A program made the translations under genes and the position numbers. Shown piece by piece: positions 16,587 through 25,748 of a stretch of 64,000 nucleotides of DNA. The stretch is from NCBI GenBank assembly GCA_947594425.1, contig CANQED010000013.1, forward strand, positions 1 through 64,000, in the 5' to 3' direction. The stretch's first letter is position 1; each line of letters begins with the position of its first letter. Under the pieces are notes generated by a model, which worked only from the letters and a program-made list of their open reading frames with translations, was not told the DNA's origin and made no database searches. Source of the stretch: an uncultured Ruminiclostridium sp. (GTDB taxonomy: Bacteria > Bacillota > Clostridia > Oscillospirales > Ruminococcaceae).

Positions 16587-16697
16587 TTTTGTTCCTCCTT
16601 TTTACGAGAAACAGCGTTAGCAATAAACTCAACGTTCAAATATTGACCGCTCAGTTTAATGCTAAAACCTGCTTCTCGTATAAATAAATTTGTCAAA

Positions 16698-16719
16698 GGG
16701 CGGAACAAAAGTTCCACCC
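16698..16719 (-). terminator. Attenuator-type hairpin between rpsO and pnp
   Basis: A 9-bp stem with one G-T pair (16698-16706/16711-16719, loop of four A/T) lies 10 nt after the rpsO stop. On the minus strand it is followed by TTTGACAAATTT, a weak T-run, so it may be partial and may also protect or process the mRNA. Confidence 0.65.
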
Positions 16720-16728
16720 TTTTGCGCT

Positions 16729-16995
16729 TTACTTACGTATACCGAGCTTTGCGATAATGGCACGGTAACGCTCGATATCCTTCTTCATAAGATAGTTGAG
16801 AAGGTTGCGTCTGTGACCTACCATCTTGAGCAGACCGCGGCGGGAATGATGATCCTTCTTGTGGGTCTTGAGATGCTCGGTAAGATCGTTAATCCTCTTA
16901 GTGAGAATAGCGATCTGCACCTCGGGAGAGCCGGTATCGTTCTCGTGGATACGGTTAGCCTCGATGATAGCAGTCTTTTCGTCCTTTAAAAGCAT
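16729..16995 (-). CDS. rpsO: 30S ribosomal protein S15
   Basis: The 88-aa primary 16S rRNA-binding protein organises the central domain of the 30S subunit. Signatures are '[19 protein letters not shown]', '[19 protein letters not shown]' and '[16 protein letters not shown]'. Length is standard. SD AGAGGTG. A leader of about 110 nt (16996-17106) has several helices and is a candidate site for S15 feedback control. It is transcribed with pnp. Confidence 0.98.
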   Translation of the reverse strand: MLLKDEKTAIIEANRIHENDTGSPEVQIAILTKRINDLTEHLKTHKKDHHSRRGLLKMVGHRRNLLNYLMKKDIERYRAIIAKLGIRK

Positions 16996-17106
16996 AATTA
17001 CACCTCTTTTTTAATTATTCCGCCTCATAGCAAGGGGCAATGGTGTCTCTCCTCACGGAGCATACGCCGCACTGCCAAGAAACGGTGGCTATGTTTAAAA
17101 CATAAC
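16996..17106 (-). promoter_or_regulatory. Structured rpsO leader (candidate S15 autoregulatory RNA)
   Basis: On the minus strand the leader contains ATAGC...GCTAT closing arms, GGCA-GTG pairing with CAC..TGCC, and a CTCC-GTGA-GGAG hairpin whose GTGA loop fits GNRA. S15 is known to repress its own mRNA through leader RNAs that differ between phyla. Assignment here is by position and structure only. Confidence 0.55.
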
Positions 17107-17112
17107 AGGATT

Positions 17113-17141
17113 ATTATATCATAACAAAACGGATTTGTAAA
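17113..17141 (-). promoter_or_regulatory. Promoter of rpsO-pnp
   Basis: On the minus strand, TTTACA (17136-17141), a 17-nt spacer and TATAAT (17113-17118). Confidence 0.85.
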
Positions 17142-17214
17142 GGGCTTTTTTAAATTTTTTTCGCTATTTTAGACAAGCAATACGGGTTTTCATATAATAA
17201 ATAATTATGAACAA

Positions 17215-17241
17215 AAATCGGAGGCGTACAACCTCCGATTT
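17215..17241 (-). terminator. Terminator behind clpX
   Basis: AAATCGGAGG(17215-17224)/CCTCCGATTT(17232-17241), 12 nt past the clpX stop. It ends the long lepB-clpX run. Confidence 0.85.
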
Positions 17242-17252
17242 ATAAAACTATA

Positions 17253-18527
17253 TCAGCTTATCTTTTTAAGATTTCGCTTTTCGACGGTCTTTTTCTGAGC
17301 CTTTTTATCGCGGATAATCTCGGGCGGCTCTGAACCGTCTACCGCCTCGGCGGTGACTACCACTTTAGTGATACTGTCGTCGGCGGGAGAATTGAACATC
17401 ACGTCGGACAAAACGTCCTCTACTACCGTCCTAAGCCCGCGCGCGCCCGTCTTTCGCTCGGCGGTCTTTTTAGCTATCGCTTTTAACGCGTCGTCGGTAA
17501 ATTCGAGCTCTATCCCGTCGAGGCTGAAAAGGTACTTATACTGCTTAACGAGCGCGTTTTTCGGCTCGACAAGTATCCTTACGAGCGCCTGCTCGTCTAG
17601 ATCGTCGAGCACCGCGATTATCGGCAGACGTCCGACAAGCTCGGGAATAATGCCGTATTTTACCAGATCCTCGGGCTCTACCTTGTGCAGCGCCTCGTTT
17701 ATGCCGTTTTCCTGCTTGCCCTTAATTTCCGCGCCAAAGCCGAGCGCGGAGGAATTAGTCCTCGCGAGGATAGTCTTGTCTATCCCCTCAAACGCCCCGC
17801 CGCAGATAAAGAGTATATTCTTTGTGTCTATCTGTATAAACTCCTGATTAGGGTGCTTTCTACCGCCCTGCGGGGGGACATTCGACACCGTGCCCTCGAT
17901 TATTTTCAGCAAGGCCTGCTGAACGCCCTCGCCGCTGACGTCGCGGGTTATCGAGGTGTTCTCGGACTTTCGGGTTATTTTATCTATCTCGTCGATATAA
18001 ATGATACCGTGCTGTGCCGCCTCTATATCATAGTCGGCAGCCTGTATCAGCTTTAGCAATACGTTCTCGACGTCCTCGCCGACATATCCCGCCTGAGTAA
18101 GCGTGGTGGCGTCGGCTATCGCAAACGGAACATTAAGCACTCTTGCGAGCGTCTGTGCTATCATAGTCTTTCCTACTCCGGTAGGACCGAGCAGCAGCAC
18201 GTTGCTCTTTTGCAGCTCTATTTCGTTTTCCTCTTCGGTGCCGAAAAAATTGCGCTTATAGTGGTTGTATACCGCGACGCTTATCATCTTTTTCGCCGCG
18301 TCCTGACCTATGATATAATTATCGAGCACCGCCTTAAGGTCGGCGGGCTTAATAAGCTTCATCTGCTCGGACTTGTCGGAGCGCTTGGTCTTGCGGTTAG
18401 CCTCCTCCTGCCCCATAAGCATCTGATAGGTGGTCAGTATGCAATCGCTGCATATGCAGCCGCTCGCGCCATAAATTATTCTGTCTACCTGATCCTCTGT
18501 CCGTTCACAAAAACTGCATCTGAGCAT
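17253..18527 (-). CDS. clpX: ClpX, ATPase subunit of Clp protease
   Basis: The 424-aa AAA+ unfoldase feeds substrates to ClpP. An N-terminal C4 zinc-binding domain ([14 protein letters not shown] and CICSDC, residues 4-30) is followed by Walker A '[15 protein letters not shown]' (about 110-125), pore loop '[10 protein letters not shown]', Walker B '[11 protein letters not shown]', sensor motifs '[11 protein letters not shown]' and '[13 protein letters not shown]'. The ClpP-docking loop of the IGF type is expected near '[10 protein letters not shown]'. It lies 21 nt after clpP in the order tig-clpP-clpX, as in many bacteria. SD AAAGGAAC. Confidence 0.98.
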   Translation of the reverse strand: MLRCSFCERTEDQVDRIIYGASGCICSDCILTTYQMLMGQEEANRKTKRSDKSEQMKLIKPADLKAVLDNYIIGQDAAKKMISVAVYNHYKRNFFGTEEENEIELQKSNVLLLGPTGVGKTMIAQTLARVLNVPFAIADATTLTQAGYVGEDVENVLLKLIQAADYDIEAAQHGIIYIDEIDKITRKSENTSITRDVSGEGVQQALLKIIEGTVSNVPPQGGRKHPNQEFIQIDTKNILFICGGAFEGIDKTILARTNSSALGFGAEIKGKQENGINEALHKVEPEDLVKYGIIPELVGRLPIIAVLDDLDEQALVRILVEPKNALVKQYKYLFSLDGIELEFTDDALKAIAKKTAERKTGARGLRTVVEDVLSDVMFNSPADDSITKVVVTAEAVDGSEPPEIIRDKKAQKKTVEKRNLKKIS

Positions 18528-18548
18528 AATCGGGTTCCTTTCAATGAG

Positions 18549-19136
18549 TTATCTCTTTGTAATTACCTTATCCACAAGGCCGTAATCGCACGCCTCTTGT
18601 GCGGACATATAATTGTCTCTCTCGCAGTCCTTGTGGAGCGTCTCATAATCCTTACCGCAGTTTGCGGCAAGTATCTCCTCAAGATTGCGGCGCGTCCTTT
18701 CGAGATTTTTGGCGTGTATCATTATTTCGGTCTCCTGACCGCTCAGTCCCCCGCCGATAAGCGGCTGGTGGATAAGCACCTGCGAGTTGGGCAGGCAGAA
18801 CCTCTTGCCCTTAGCGCCGCTCGACAGCAGAAAAGCGCCCATAGACGCCGCCATACCGACGCATATAGTGGAAACGTCGCACTTGATATAATTCATGGTG
18901 TCGTATATCGCCATACCCGCCGAGATAGACCCGCCCGGGCTGTTGATATAAAAGCTGATGTCCTTATCGGGGTCCTGCCCCTCAAGAAAGAGCAACTGCG
19001 CCACGACAAGCCCTGCGGTGACGTCGTTTACGTCCTCGTTGAGCATAATTATCCTGTCGTTGAGCAGGCGGGAAAAGATATCGTATGCCCGCTCTCCTCT
19101 GCCTGTTTGTTCGATGACGGTAGGTACTAAACTCAT
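18549..19136 (-). CDS. clpP: ClpP, proteolytic subunit of Clp protease
   Basis: The 195-aa serine peptidase forms a double heptameric barrel and degrades proteins delivered by ClpX. The catalytic Ser is in '[16 protein letters not shown]' (about 98), the His in '[15 protein letters not shown]' (about 123) and the Asp near '[14 protein letters not shown]'. The N-terminal '[20 protein letters not shown]' is the classic loop. SD AAAGGAC. It lies 63 nt after tig. Confidence 0.98.
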   Translation of the reverse strand: MSLVPTVIEQTGRGERAYDIFSRLLNDRIIMLNEDVNDVTAGLVVAQLLFLEGQDPDKDISFYINSPGGSISAGMAIYDTMNYIKCDVSTICVGMAASMGAFLLSSGAKGKRFCLPNSQVLIHQPLIGGGLSGQETEIMIHAKNLERTRRNLEEILAANCGKDYETLHKDCERDNYMSAQEACDYGLVDKVITKR

Positions 19137-19199
19137 AAATATCGTCCTTTCTTATGCTATCAAGAGCTTTCCGCATAGCAGAAAGCTCCGACGGCAAAA

Positions 19200-20519
19200 T
19201 TATTCGGCTGCTTTAGGTTCTTCGGCCTCTTCGGTCTTCTCGGTTATCTCGGCATTGTCGCGGACAAGGTCGTACGCCTTTTCTACGGCGATGTCCTTTT
19301 CTATGCTGCTTACGGGGATAGCCTGCTTTACCTTTTCTACTTCCATCTTGTAGTTTTCGGCCATTTCTTTATATTCGTTTTCGATGTCCTCTTCGGTGAC
19401 GGTGATGTTTTCAAGCTCGACTATCTTTTCGAGCGCGAGACGGAGCTTTACCTGCTTTTCGGCGGGGACCTTAAAGTTCTCCTTAAACTGGTCTATAGTG
19501 GTGCCGGTAAACTTAAGATAATCCTCTACGCTTATGCCCTGATAGCGGTTTCTGTATTCCCAGTCGCGGACAAGGTCGTCCACCCTGTTAGAGATCATGA
19601 CCTCGGGCACTTCGGCTTTCATAAGCTCAATAACTTTCTCGGAGAGCTGATTGTCTACGTCGGTCTTAGCGTGCTCCTCGGCGTGCTCTTCGAGGTGCTT
19701 GCGCAAATCGGCCTTAAGCTCGTCGAGGGTGTCAAACTCGCTTACGTCCTTGGCAAATTCGTCGTCGAGCTCGGCGTACTCCTTGGTCTTTATCTCGTGT
19801 ATCTTGCACTTAAATACCGCGGGCTTGCCCTTAAGCTCTTCGGTGCTGTAATCCTCGGGGAAAGTAACGTTGATGTCAAAGTCCTCGCCGATATTCTTTC
19901 CTATCATACCGTCCTCAAAGCCGGGGATAAACTGACCCGAGCCGATAACGAGCGAAAACTTCTCGGCCTTGCCGCCGTCAAAAGGCTTGCCGTCGATATA
20001 TCCGTCAAAGTCGAATACCGCGGTGTCGCCCTTTTCAAGAGGTCTGTCGGTGACGTCGATTATTCTCGCGTCTCTCTCGCGAAGTCTGCCCAGCTCTGCG
20101 TCAACGTCCTCGTCCTTAACAGTCTTGACGGTTTTGGTGACCTTTAATCCCTTGTAGTCGGAAATTTCCACCTCGGGCTTAACGGTAAATTCCGCCTTGA
20201 ACGAAACGCCTGTGCTCTTGTCTATATTTGTGACCTCTACCTTAGGCATATCTACGACCTCGAGCTTGAGCTCGTCTATCACATCGGATACCGTCCTTTG
20301 GTACATACCGTTGACGGCCTCCTGATAAAATACGCCCTCGCCGTACTGCGCCTCTATCATCTTGCGAGTAGCCTTTCCCTTTCTGAAGCCGGGAACGGTT
20401 ATGTTCTTTCTCTGCTTGAGAAACGCCGCCTGCACCGCCTGCTCAAATTCCTCGGCGCTTGACTTAAATTCGACCTCCACGGTGTTGGCTGCCGTCTTTG
20501 TGTTTGAAATAATTTCCAT
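19200..20519 (-). CDS. tig: Trigger factor
   Basis: The 439-aa ribosome-bound chaperone and prolyl isomerase acts on nascent chains. The N-terminal ribosome-binding domain contains 'VPGFRKGKATRKMIEAQYG' (with the FRKGK-type signature, about residues 39-50). The FKBP-like domain spans about 150-240 ('DTAVFDFDGYIDGKPFDGGK', 'IPGFEDGMIGKN'), followed by a long helical C-domain. The start MEIISNTK is chosen because CGGAGG lies 7 nt upstream; an upstream in-frame ATG has no SD. The C-terminal 16 residues are Glu/Ala-rich. Confidence 0.97.
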   Translation of the reverse strand: MEIISNTKTAANTVEVEFKSSAEEFEQAVQAAFLKQRKNITVPGFRKGKATRKMIEAQYGEGVFYQEAVNGMYQRTVSDVIDELKLEVVDMPKVEVTNIDKSTGVSFKAEFTVKPEVEISDYKGLKVTKTVKTVKDEDVDAELGRLRERDARIIDVTDRPLEKGDTAVFDFDGYIDGKPFDGGKAEKFSLVIGSGQFIPGFEDGMIGKNIGEDFDINVTFPEDYSTEELKGKPAVFKCKIHEIKTKEYAELDDEFAKDVSEFDTLDELKADLRKHLEEHAEEHAKTDVDNQLSEKVIELMKAEVPEVMISNRVDDLVRDWEYRNRYQGISVEDYLKFTGTTIDQFKENFKVPAEKQVKLRLALEKIVELENITVTEEDIENEYKEMAENYKMEVEKVKQAIPVSSIEKDIAVEKAYDLVRDNAEITEKTEEAEEPKAAE

Positions 20520-20606
20520 TGTAGTTCCTCCGTTTTTGCCGTCCTTATATCTTCCGTTTTTCCGCATACAGCGGCGGCCGAATTAGCTCAGGCATAATTT
20601 TTATTT

Positions 20607-21302
20607 TTATTCCTGTACAAGTACAGGTGTAAATTTAACATAATCAGCCGATACAAGCGTATAGCTTATACCGTCGCGGGTGCCTTGAAAGGCGTTTGCA
20701 AAGCAAAACGAGCCGTGAACGTGCCCGTAATAGCAGCGCCTTATCCCGTATTTTTTCATGACCTCAAGGATATAGGTATTTTCCTCGTCGTTATATATCG
20801 GCGGGTAGTGCAAGAATACCACCGGCTCGCCGCCGAGCGCTATTGCCGCCTTAATCGACGCTTCCAGCCTGCCCGCCTCGCGGTTAAGCAGCTTAAGATC
20901 CTGCACCGCGCCGTCGTCGTTTATCCAGCCGCGCGTGCCGCAGATAGTGATATTTCCCTCTCGATATGCGTTATTACTCAGAAAGGATATATCGTCTAAG
21001 CCGTTATCCGCCAAAAAGCGCTGCATCTTTGTGCCGGTAGTCCACCAATAATCGTGGTTGCCCTTAAGGATTATCTTTCGGCCGTTAAGCTGCTCGCTTA
21101 TAAAGCGAAAATCGGGCAGGGCGTTTTCGAGCCCCATAGCCCAGCTTATATCCCCCGGGATAACAACGAGGTCGTCGGGCGACACAAGCTTGTTCCACTG
21201 CGTTTTGAGCCTGTCGACATAATTGCCCCAGCCGGGGAAAATGTCCATGGGCTTATCCGCGCCTAATGGCAAATGCAGGTCGCCTATCGTGTATATGCTC
21301 AA
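20607..21302 (-). CDS. Calcineurin-like metallophosphoesterase
   Basis: The 231-aa cytoplasmic phosphoesterase has a dinuclear metal site: 'YTIGDLHLP' (Asp/His, residues 4-12), 'VVIPGDISWAMG' (about 46-57), 'LKGNHDYWW' (about 79-87), 'VFLHYPP' and 'CYYGHVHGS'. The substrate is unknown; proteins of this size are widespread in Clostridia. Its ATG overlaps the thrC stop by 4 nt (ATGA), so it is translationally coupled to thrC. Confidence 0.9.
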   Translation of the reverse strand: MSIYTIGDLHLPLGADKPMDIFPGWGNYVDRLKTQWNKLVSPDDLVVIPGDISWAMGLENALPDFRFISEQLNGRKIILKGNHDYWWTTGTKMQRFLADNGLDDISFLSNNAYREGNITICGTRGWINDDGAVQDLKLLNREAGRLEASIKAAIALGGEPVVFLHYPPIYNDEENTYILEVMKKYGIRRCYYGHVHGSFCFANAFQGTRDGISYTLVSADYVKFTPVLVQE

Positions 21303-22804
21303 TCAGCGCCCTGCTCTTTCACAAAGTCGAGCACCGCGCTCGGCATATCCTCCTTTGTCACCGACCCCGTAAAGCGTATCGCTTTATTTTTGGTATCGGA
21401 AAGCGCCTTAGGACACTGCGTACCGGTCAGCTTTTCGAGCTTAGCGATAAGGTCGAACTCGTCGGCACATTCTTCGTTGCCGCCGACCGCGTCATAGACC
21501 GCATAGCCGAATTTGTACGGGTTGGCGGTAGAGGCGATGACAGTCTTTGTATTGTCGCCCGTCGCCTTTTTATAGTCCTCGTATACCTTATAAGCTACGG
21601 CGGTGTGGGTGTCGCAAAGGTAGCCGTATTCGTCGAATACCTTCTTTATCGTCTGCTTTGTCTCATTGTCGTCGCACCAGCCCGCGAAAAAGCTCTCGCT
21701 TATGCGCTGCTTTACGGTATCATTTACCTCGTATCTGCCGCTTGCCTTTAACGAATTGAACCATTCGTTTATAAGCGCGTCGTTCTCGTCGGTCAGATGA
21801 TACAGCAGGCGCTCGAGATTGCTCGATATAAGAATATCCATAGAGGGCGATATGGTAGTGTAAAAGTCCCTGTTCCTGTCATATACGCCCGTATTGATAA
21901 AGTCGGTCAGGATATTATTCTTATTAGACGCGCATATCAGCTTAGCTATCGGCACGCCCATACATTTTGCATAGTATGCGGCGAGGATATTGCCAAAGTT
22001 GCCTGTCGGCACGCAGACGTTTATCTTTTCGCCGTACTCTATCTCTTTATCCTTAATAAGCTGCGCGTAGGTGGAAACATAGTACACTATCTGCGGCGCA
22101 AGCCTGCCCCAGTTGATGGAGTTAGCGCTTGAGAATACCGTGTTCGCCTTTTCGAGCTTAGAAAGTATCTCTTTATCGGTGAATATCGCCTTTACCCCGT
22201 TCTGGCAGTCGTCAAAGTTGCCAACTACCGCGCTGACGTTTACGTTAGAGCCTGCTTGAGTGGTCATCTGCCGCTTTTGCATATTGCTTACGCCGTCCTC
22301 GGGGTAGAATACCATTATCGAGGTGCCCTCAACGTCCTTAAAGCCCTCGAGCGCCGCCTTGCCCGTGTCGCCGCTTGTCGCTACGAGTATCATTATCTTC
22401 TTGCCGTCGACGGTCTTTTTAGCCGAGCAGGTCAGCAGATACGGCAGAATTTGCAATGCCATATCCTTAAATGCGCAGGTAGGACCGTGCCACAGCTCAA
22501 GGATATATGTACCGCTAAGAAGATGGGATATTTCCGCGATATTATCGGTGGCAAAATTCTTATCATTGTATGCGCCGTTTACGCAATAGCGTATCTCATC
22601 GTCGGTAAAGTCGCTCAAAAACAGGCGAAATATCTCGTACGCCCTCTCGGCGTAGGTCATATCGCACATAGCGCAAAGCTTTTCTTTGCTAAGCTGCGGT
22701 ATGCTGTCGGGGACGAACAGCCCTCCGTCCGCCGAAAGGCCCTTAGAGATAGCCTCGGCGGCGGTGATATTTACATTTTTATCACGAGTGCTTTTATAAT
22801 TCAT
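21299..22804 (-). CDS. thrC: Threonine synthase
   Basis: The 501-aa PLP enzyme converts O-phosphohomoserine to threonine. The N-terminus 'EAISKGLSADGGLFVPD' and the PLP-lysine motif 'WHGPTCAFKDMALQ' (Lys about 110) are diagnostic, with 'VATSGDTGKAALEGF' and the phosphate-binding 'PTGNFGNILAAYYAK'. It is the longer, E. coli/yeast-type form rather than the short plant/Bacillus-like one. hom and thrB are not in the window. It lies between yraN and the phosphoesterase in one run. Confidence 0.95.
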   Translation of the reverse strand: MNYKSTRDKNVNITAAEAISKGLSADGGLFVPDSIPQLSKEKLCAMCDMTYAERAYEIFRLFLSDFTDDEIRYCVNGAYNDKNFATDNIAEISHLLSGTYILELWHGPTCAFKDMALQILPYLLTCSAKKTVDGKKIMILVATSGDTGKAALEGFKDVEGTSIMVFYPEDGVSNMQKRQMTTQAGSNVNVSAVVGNFDDCQNGVKAIFTDKEILSKLEKANTVFSSANSINWGRLAPQIVYYVSTYAQLIKDKEIEYGEKINVCVPTGNFGNILAAYYAKCMGVPIAKLICASNKNNILTDFINTGVYDRNRDFYTTISPSMDILISSNLERLLYHLTDENDALINEWFNSLKASGRYEVNDTVKQRISESFFAGWCDDNETKQTIKKVFDEYGYLCDTHTAVAYKVYEDYKKATGDNTKTVIASTANPYKFGYAVYDAVGGNEECADEFDLIAKLEKLTGTQCPKALSDTKNKAIRFTGSVTKEDMPSAVLDFVKEQGAD

Positions 22805-22816
22805 AATATATACCTC

Positions 22817-23206
22817 TCAAAACTGCGTCTGAAAGCCCGTGGTATCAAACGCGTCTTTATAATATTCAAAGTCTATGACCTTAGGGTCGCTATCACGTGA
22901 AATGACTACCTCGGCGATATCGTATCTCGGCTGAAGCTCGAGCCCGAACTCGGCAAAATAACATTCCGCCGCCGCGATTATGCGCGCCTTTTTGCGGTAG
23001 TCTACCGCGTCCACGCCGCTTACGAGGCTGCCCTGTCTGCGGGTCTTTACCTCGACGATAAGCAGCTTGTCGCCGCTTTGCGCGATAATGTCTATCTCGC
23101 CGCAGGGTCTGCGAAAATTGCGGGCGATTATCGTACAGTGCTTTTTTATAAGAAAGTCCGCCGTATAATCCTCGCCGAGCTTTCCTTTTTTAGCTTTGTC
23201 CGTCAT
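22817..23206 (-). CDS. yraN: UPF0102 (YraN) endonuclease-like protein
   Basis: The 129-aa protein has a Holliday-junction-resolvase/restriction-like fold. The PD-(D/E)xK-type signature is visible as 'GEIDIIAQSGDKLLIVEVKTR' in parts: Glu-Ile-Asp at about 37-39 and Glu-Val-Lys at about 53-55. 'GEDYTADFLIKKHCTIIARN' is typical of the family. The biological role is not established. It overlaps the end of rnhB by 17 nt, the standard rnhB-yraN pairing. Confidence 0.93.
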   Translation of the reverse strand: MTDKAKKGKLGEDYTADFLIKKHCTIIARNFRRPCGEIDIIAQSGDKLLIVEVKTRRQGSLVSGVDAVDYRKKARIIAAAECYFAEFGLELQPRYDIAEVVISRDSDPKVIDFEYYKDAFDTTGFQTQF

Positions 23207-23834
23207 TTTTGCTCTTAAAATATTTTACCAAAAAGCTTTTGCGGTGAATGTCCGACGCGCCGTATTTGTCGAGCATCTCATAGTGCAGCTTAGTGCCGTA
23301 GCCCTTATGCTTTTCAAATTGGTACTGCGGATAGCTCTCTGCGAGCTTTTTCATATATCTGTCCCTCGAGACCTTGGCGAGAACCGACGCCGCAGCTATC
23401 GACGCAGAAAGCGCGTCGCCCTTTACTACCGCGTCGCATTTAATATCAAGGTCGGGGGTCTTGTTTCCGTCGATAAAGGCTATATCGGGCTTTATCTTAA
23501 GCCCCTCGTATGCCCTTTTCATAGCGAGCATAGAGGCATTAAGGATATTTAGGCGGTCTATCTCCTCGACAGACGCTGTCGCTACCGACCACGCCGCCGC
23601 CTTGGAGATTATCTCGTCGTAGAGCTGCTCGCGCTTTTTCTCGGTGAGCTTTTTGCTGTCGTTTACACCATCTATGACAACGTCGGGCTTAAGTATCACC
23701 GCGGCGGCGTAAACGTCCCCCGCGAGCGGTCCTCTGCCCGCCTCGTCTATCCCGCAGATAACGCCGAACTGCTCGCGCATTATCCTGTCGAACTCATACA
23801 GACTCGATAGGTCGTTCGAGTGAGAATTTGCCAA
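23190..23834 (-). CDS. rnhB: Ribonuclease HII
   Basis: This enzyme of about 214 aa cuts RNA in RNA-DNA hybrids, including single misincorporated ribonucleotides. Catalytic motifs are 'GIDEAGRGPLAGDVYAAAV' (Asp-Glu), 'IDGNKTPDL' (Asp) and 'SIAAASVLAKVSRDRYM'. Two start choices exist upstream: GTG 23843 directly abuts AGGA, whereas TTG 23834 has AGGAG 8 nt upstream and is preferred. Either way it overlaps the 3' end of rbgA by 40 nt or more. An internal Met just before 'REQFGVICGIDEAGRG' is also possible. Confidence 0.92.
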   Translation of the reverse strand: MANSHSNDLSSLYEFDRIMREQFGVICGIDEAGRGPLAGDVYAAAVILKPDVVIDGVNDSKKLTEKKREQLYDEIISKAAAWSVATASVEEIDRLNILNASMLAMKRAYEGLKIKPDIAFIDGNKTPDLDIKCDAVVKGDALSASIAAASVLAKVSRDRYMKKLAESYPQYQFEKHKGYGTKLHYEMLDKYGASDIHRKSFLVKYFKSKNDGQS

Positions 23835-24651
23835 GCTTACCACTCCTAAATTCGTCCAAAACGACAGCCGCCGCCCTCATAAGGTCGGGCTCGCCGCCCT
23901 GCACTAACATACCTCTTTTTTGCGCGATAACGGTAAGGTCTATCTTTTCGCCCGCGTCAACTTTATAACGCTGCCTGAAAGGCAGGGGGTAATTCTTATC
24001 GAGAAATTCCGTCAGCAGCGAGGCGACCTCGTATACGTCATACACGTCGTCCTTGACCGCGCCGGTAAAGGCGAGCTTAAGCGCGACGTCCTTATCCTCA
24101 AACTTAGGCCAGAGTATGCCCGGCGTGTCGAGCAATTCTATATCCCTGTCAAGCACCACCCACTGCTTTCCTCGGGTAACTCCGGGGCGGTCGGCGGTCT
24201 TGGTCTTAGAGCTTTTGGATAGGCGGTTTATAAACGACGACTTGCCGACGTTGGGTATGCCTACCACCATTATTCTTAAAGCGCTGCCGACAAAGCCCTT
24301 AGCCTTGCGGCGGGCGAGCACGTCGGACAATGCCGCGTGAGCCGTAGGGATAAACGCCTTAACATTCTTGCCGCTGCGGCAGTCGCAGACAACAGTCTTT
24401 ATTCCCTGCTGCTTATAATGGCACGCCCACAGAGCGGTGATCTGGTCGTCCGCGTAGTCGCATTTATTAAGCAGTAGTATTCGCGGCTTGCCTGCGGCAA
24501 GCTCGTCTATTATCGGGTTCCTGCTCGACTCGGGTATTCGAGCGTCTACTATTTCCGCTACGGCGTCGACCAGCTTTATATCCGCCTGTATCATACGGCG
24601 GGTCTTGGTCATATGCCCCGGAAACCACTGTATATCGGGCAAATCGGCCAT
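23794..24651 (-). CDS. rbgA: Ribosome biogenesis GTPase RbgA (YlqF)
   Basis: The 285-aa circularly permuted GTPase is needed for late 50S assembly. The G motifs appear in permuted order: G4 'LLLNKCDYAD' (about 56-65), then G1 'VVGIPNVGKSSFINRLS' (about 130-145), and G3 'LLDTPGILWPKF'. The N-terminal 'QWFPGHMTKTRR' is the family signature. The C-terminal ANTAR-like helix region carries 'GGEPDLMRAAAVVLDEFRSG'. The start ATG overlaps the lepB stop (TGATG), indicating coupling. rbgA next to lepB, rplS and rnhB is conserved in Firmicutes. Confidence 0.96.
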   Translation of the reverse strand: MADLPDIQWFPGHMTKTRRMIQADIKLVDAVAEIVDARIPESSRNPIIDELAAGKPRILLLNKCDYADDQITALWACHYKQQGIKTVVCDCRSGKNVKAFIPTAHAALSDVLARRKAKGFVGSALRIMVVGIPNVGKSSFINRLSKSSKTKTADRPGVTRGKQWVVLDRDIELLDTPGILWPKFEDKDVALKLAFTGAVKDDVYDVYEVASLLTEFLDKNYPLPFRQRYKVDAGEKIDLTVIAQKRGMLVQGGEPDLMRAAAVVLDEFRSGKLGKFSLERPIESV

Positions 24652-25253
24652 CACAGCGCACCAAACTTATTGAGCGGCCATACCCTAAAGTACGCCTTGC
24701 CCATAATATATCTGATATCTACCTGTCCGACCTCGGCGAGATTGCGGCTGTCCTTAGACTGATTGCGGTTGTCGCCCATAACGAACACCTTGCCCTCTTC
24801 TACAACGACGTCGGTGTTATCGGGAAAGCCCTGATCGAGATTGGTGGGGGTGCGGGTGTACTCCTCCTGCAGCGCTTCTCCGTTGCGATAAACTATCCCG
24901 CGCTCAAAATCTATTCTTATAGTATCCCCCGGAAGTCCGATAACACGCTTAACTATCGGCTTTCCTTGGGTTTTGTTTTCATAATCGATGAGCTTGTCGG
25001 CGTAGAGTATAACTATATCGCCGAACTGCGGCGTATAAAAAAGATCCGACACTATGAGCCTTTCGGAGTTTTCAAGGGTGGGGAGCATAGATGTACCGTC
25101 CACCGTAATAAGCCTTACGCCCAAAGTAAAAATTATAATAAAACAAAGCACCGCCGAAAAGACGCTTGACAGCCAGTCGTACATCTCGGAGAAAAATCCC
25201 GTCTTGATACCGCCGTCCTTTTGCATTTTGGGGGTCTTGTTGTCAGCCATCAT
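24651..25253 (-). CDS. lepB: Signal peptidase I
   Basis: The 200-aa membrane serine protease removes signal peptides from exported proteins. One N-terminal membrane segment lies at about 29-50 ('WLSSVFSAVLCFIIIFTLGV'). The nucleophile is in 'DGTSMLPTLE' (about Ser55), the general-base Lys in 'PIVKRVIGLPGDT' (about 102), and box E is 'VFVMGDNRNQSKDSR'. It would process the exported proteins of this window, such as those at 1093 and 29304. Two adjacent ATGs (25253 and 25250) are both served by AAGAGGCG. It is the first gene of the run to clpX. Confidence 0.96.
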   Translation of the reverse strand: MMADNKTPKMQKDGGIKTGFFSEMYDWLSSVFSAVLCFIIIFTLGVRLITVDGTSMLPTLENSERLIVSDLFYTPQFGDIVILYADKLIDYENKTQGKPIVKRVIGLPGDTIRIDFERGIVYRNGEALQEEYTRTPTNLDQGFPDNTDVVVEEGKVFVMGDNRNQSKDSRNLAEVGQVDIRYIMGKAYFRVWPLNKFGAL

Positions 25254-25316
25254 AAGTACGCCTCTTTTCTTAAAAGAAAAATTAGCGAAACACTAATCAA
25301 ATAAAGCTCCGTAAAC

Positions 25317-25391
25317 GACACTGCCCATACCGTTGTATGGGCAAGGCGTTTTCGGCTGTATCGGCATAGGCAAAGCCTATCCCGAATTGTC
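25317..25391 (-). terminator. Two-hairpin element downstream of rplS
   Basis: TGCCCATAC(25322-25330)/GTATGGGCA(25335-25343) and a longer stem TCGG..ATAGGC(25361-25371)/GCCTAT..CCGA(25375-25385), enclosed by GACA(25317-25320)/TGTC(25388-25391). It probably ends or processes the rplS transcript, though no long T-run follows. It resembles other closed hairpin elements in the window. Confidence 0.5.
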
Positions 25392-25403
25392 TGTGGCGCT
25401 GCC

Positions 25404-25748
25404 TTACTGGATCTTGGACTTAACCTTGGCAGCCTTACCTACTCTGTCGCGCAGATAGTACAGCTTAGCTCTGCGAACCTTACCCTCTCTTACTACCTCG
25501 ACCTTTTCAACGGTGGGGCAGTGAACGGGAAATACTCTCTCGACTCCGCAGCCGTGTGCAACTCTGCGAACGGTAAAGGTCTCGTTTACTCCGCCGTGCT
25601 TCTTGGCGATAACGGTACCCTCAAATATCTGAATACGGTACTTGTCGCCCTCGGGGATCTTAACGTGAACCTTGACTGTGTCGCCGACGTTGATTACAGG
25701 CGCTTCAGCCTTAATGCTGTCCTGCGCGATGAGCTTTAATGCATCCAT
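25404..25748 (-). CDS. rplS: 50S ribosomal protein L19
   Basis: The 114-aa protein sits at the 30S-50S interface. Signatures are '[20 protein letters not shown]', '[20 protein letters not shown]', '[20 protein letters not shown]' and '[18 protein letters not shown]'. Length is standard. SD GGAGGAAG. A structured leader of about 190 nt and a good promoter lie upstream; lepB, rbgA and rnhB follow. Confidence 0.98.
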   Translation of the reverse strand: MDALKLIAQDSIKAEAPVINVGDTVKVHVKIPEGDKYRIQIFEGTVIAKKHGGVNETFTVRRVAHGCGVERVFPVHCPTVEKVEVVREGKVRRAKLYYLRDRVGKAAKVKSKIQ

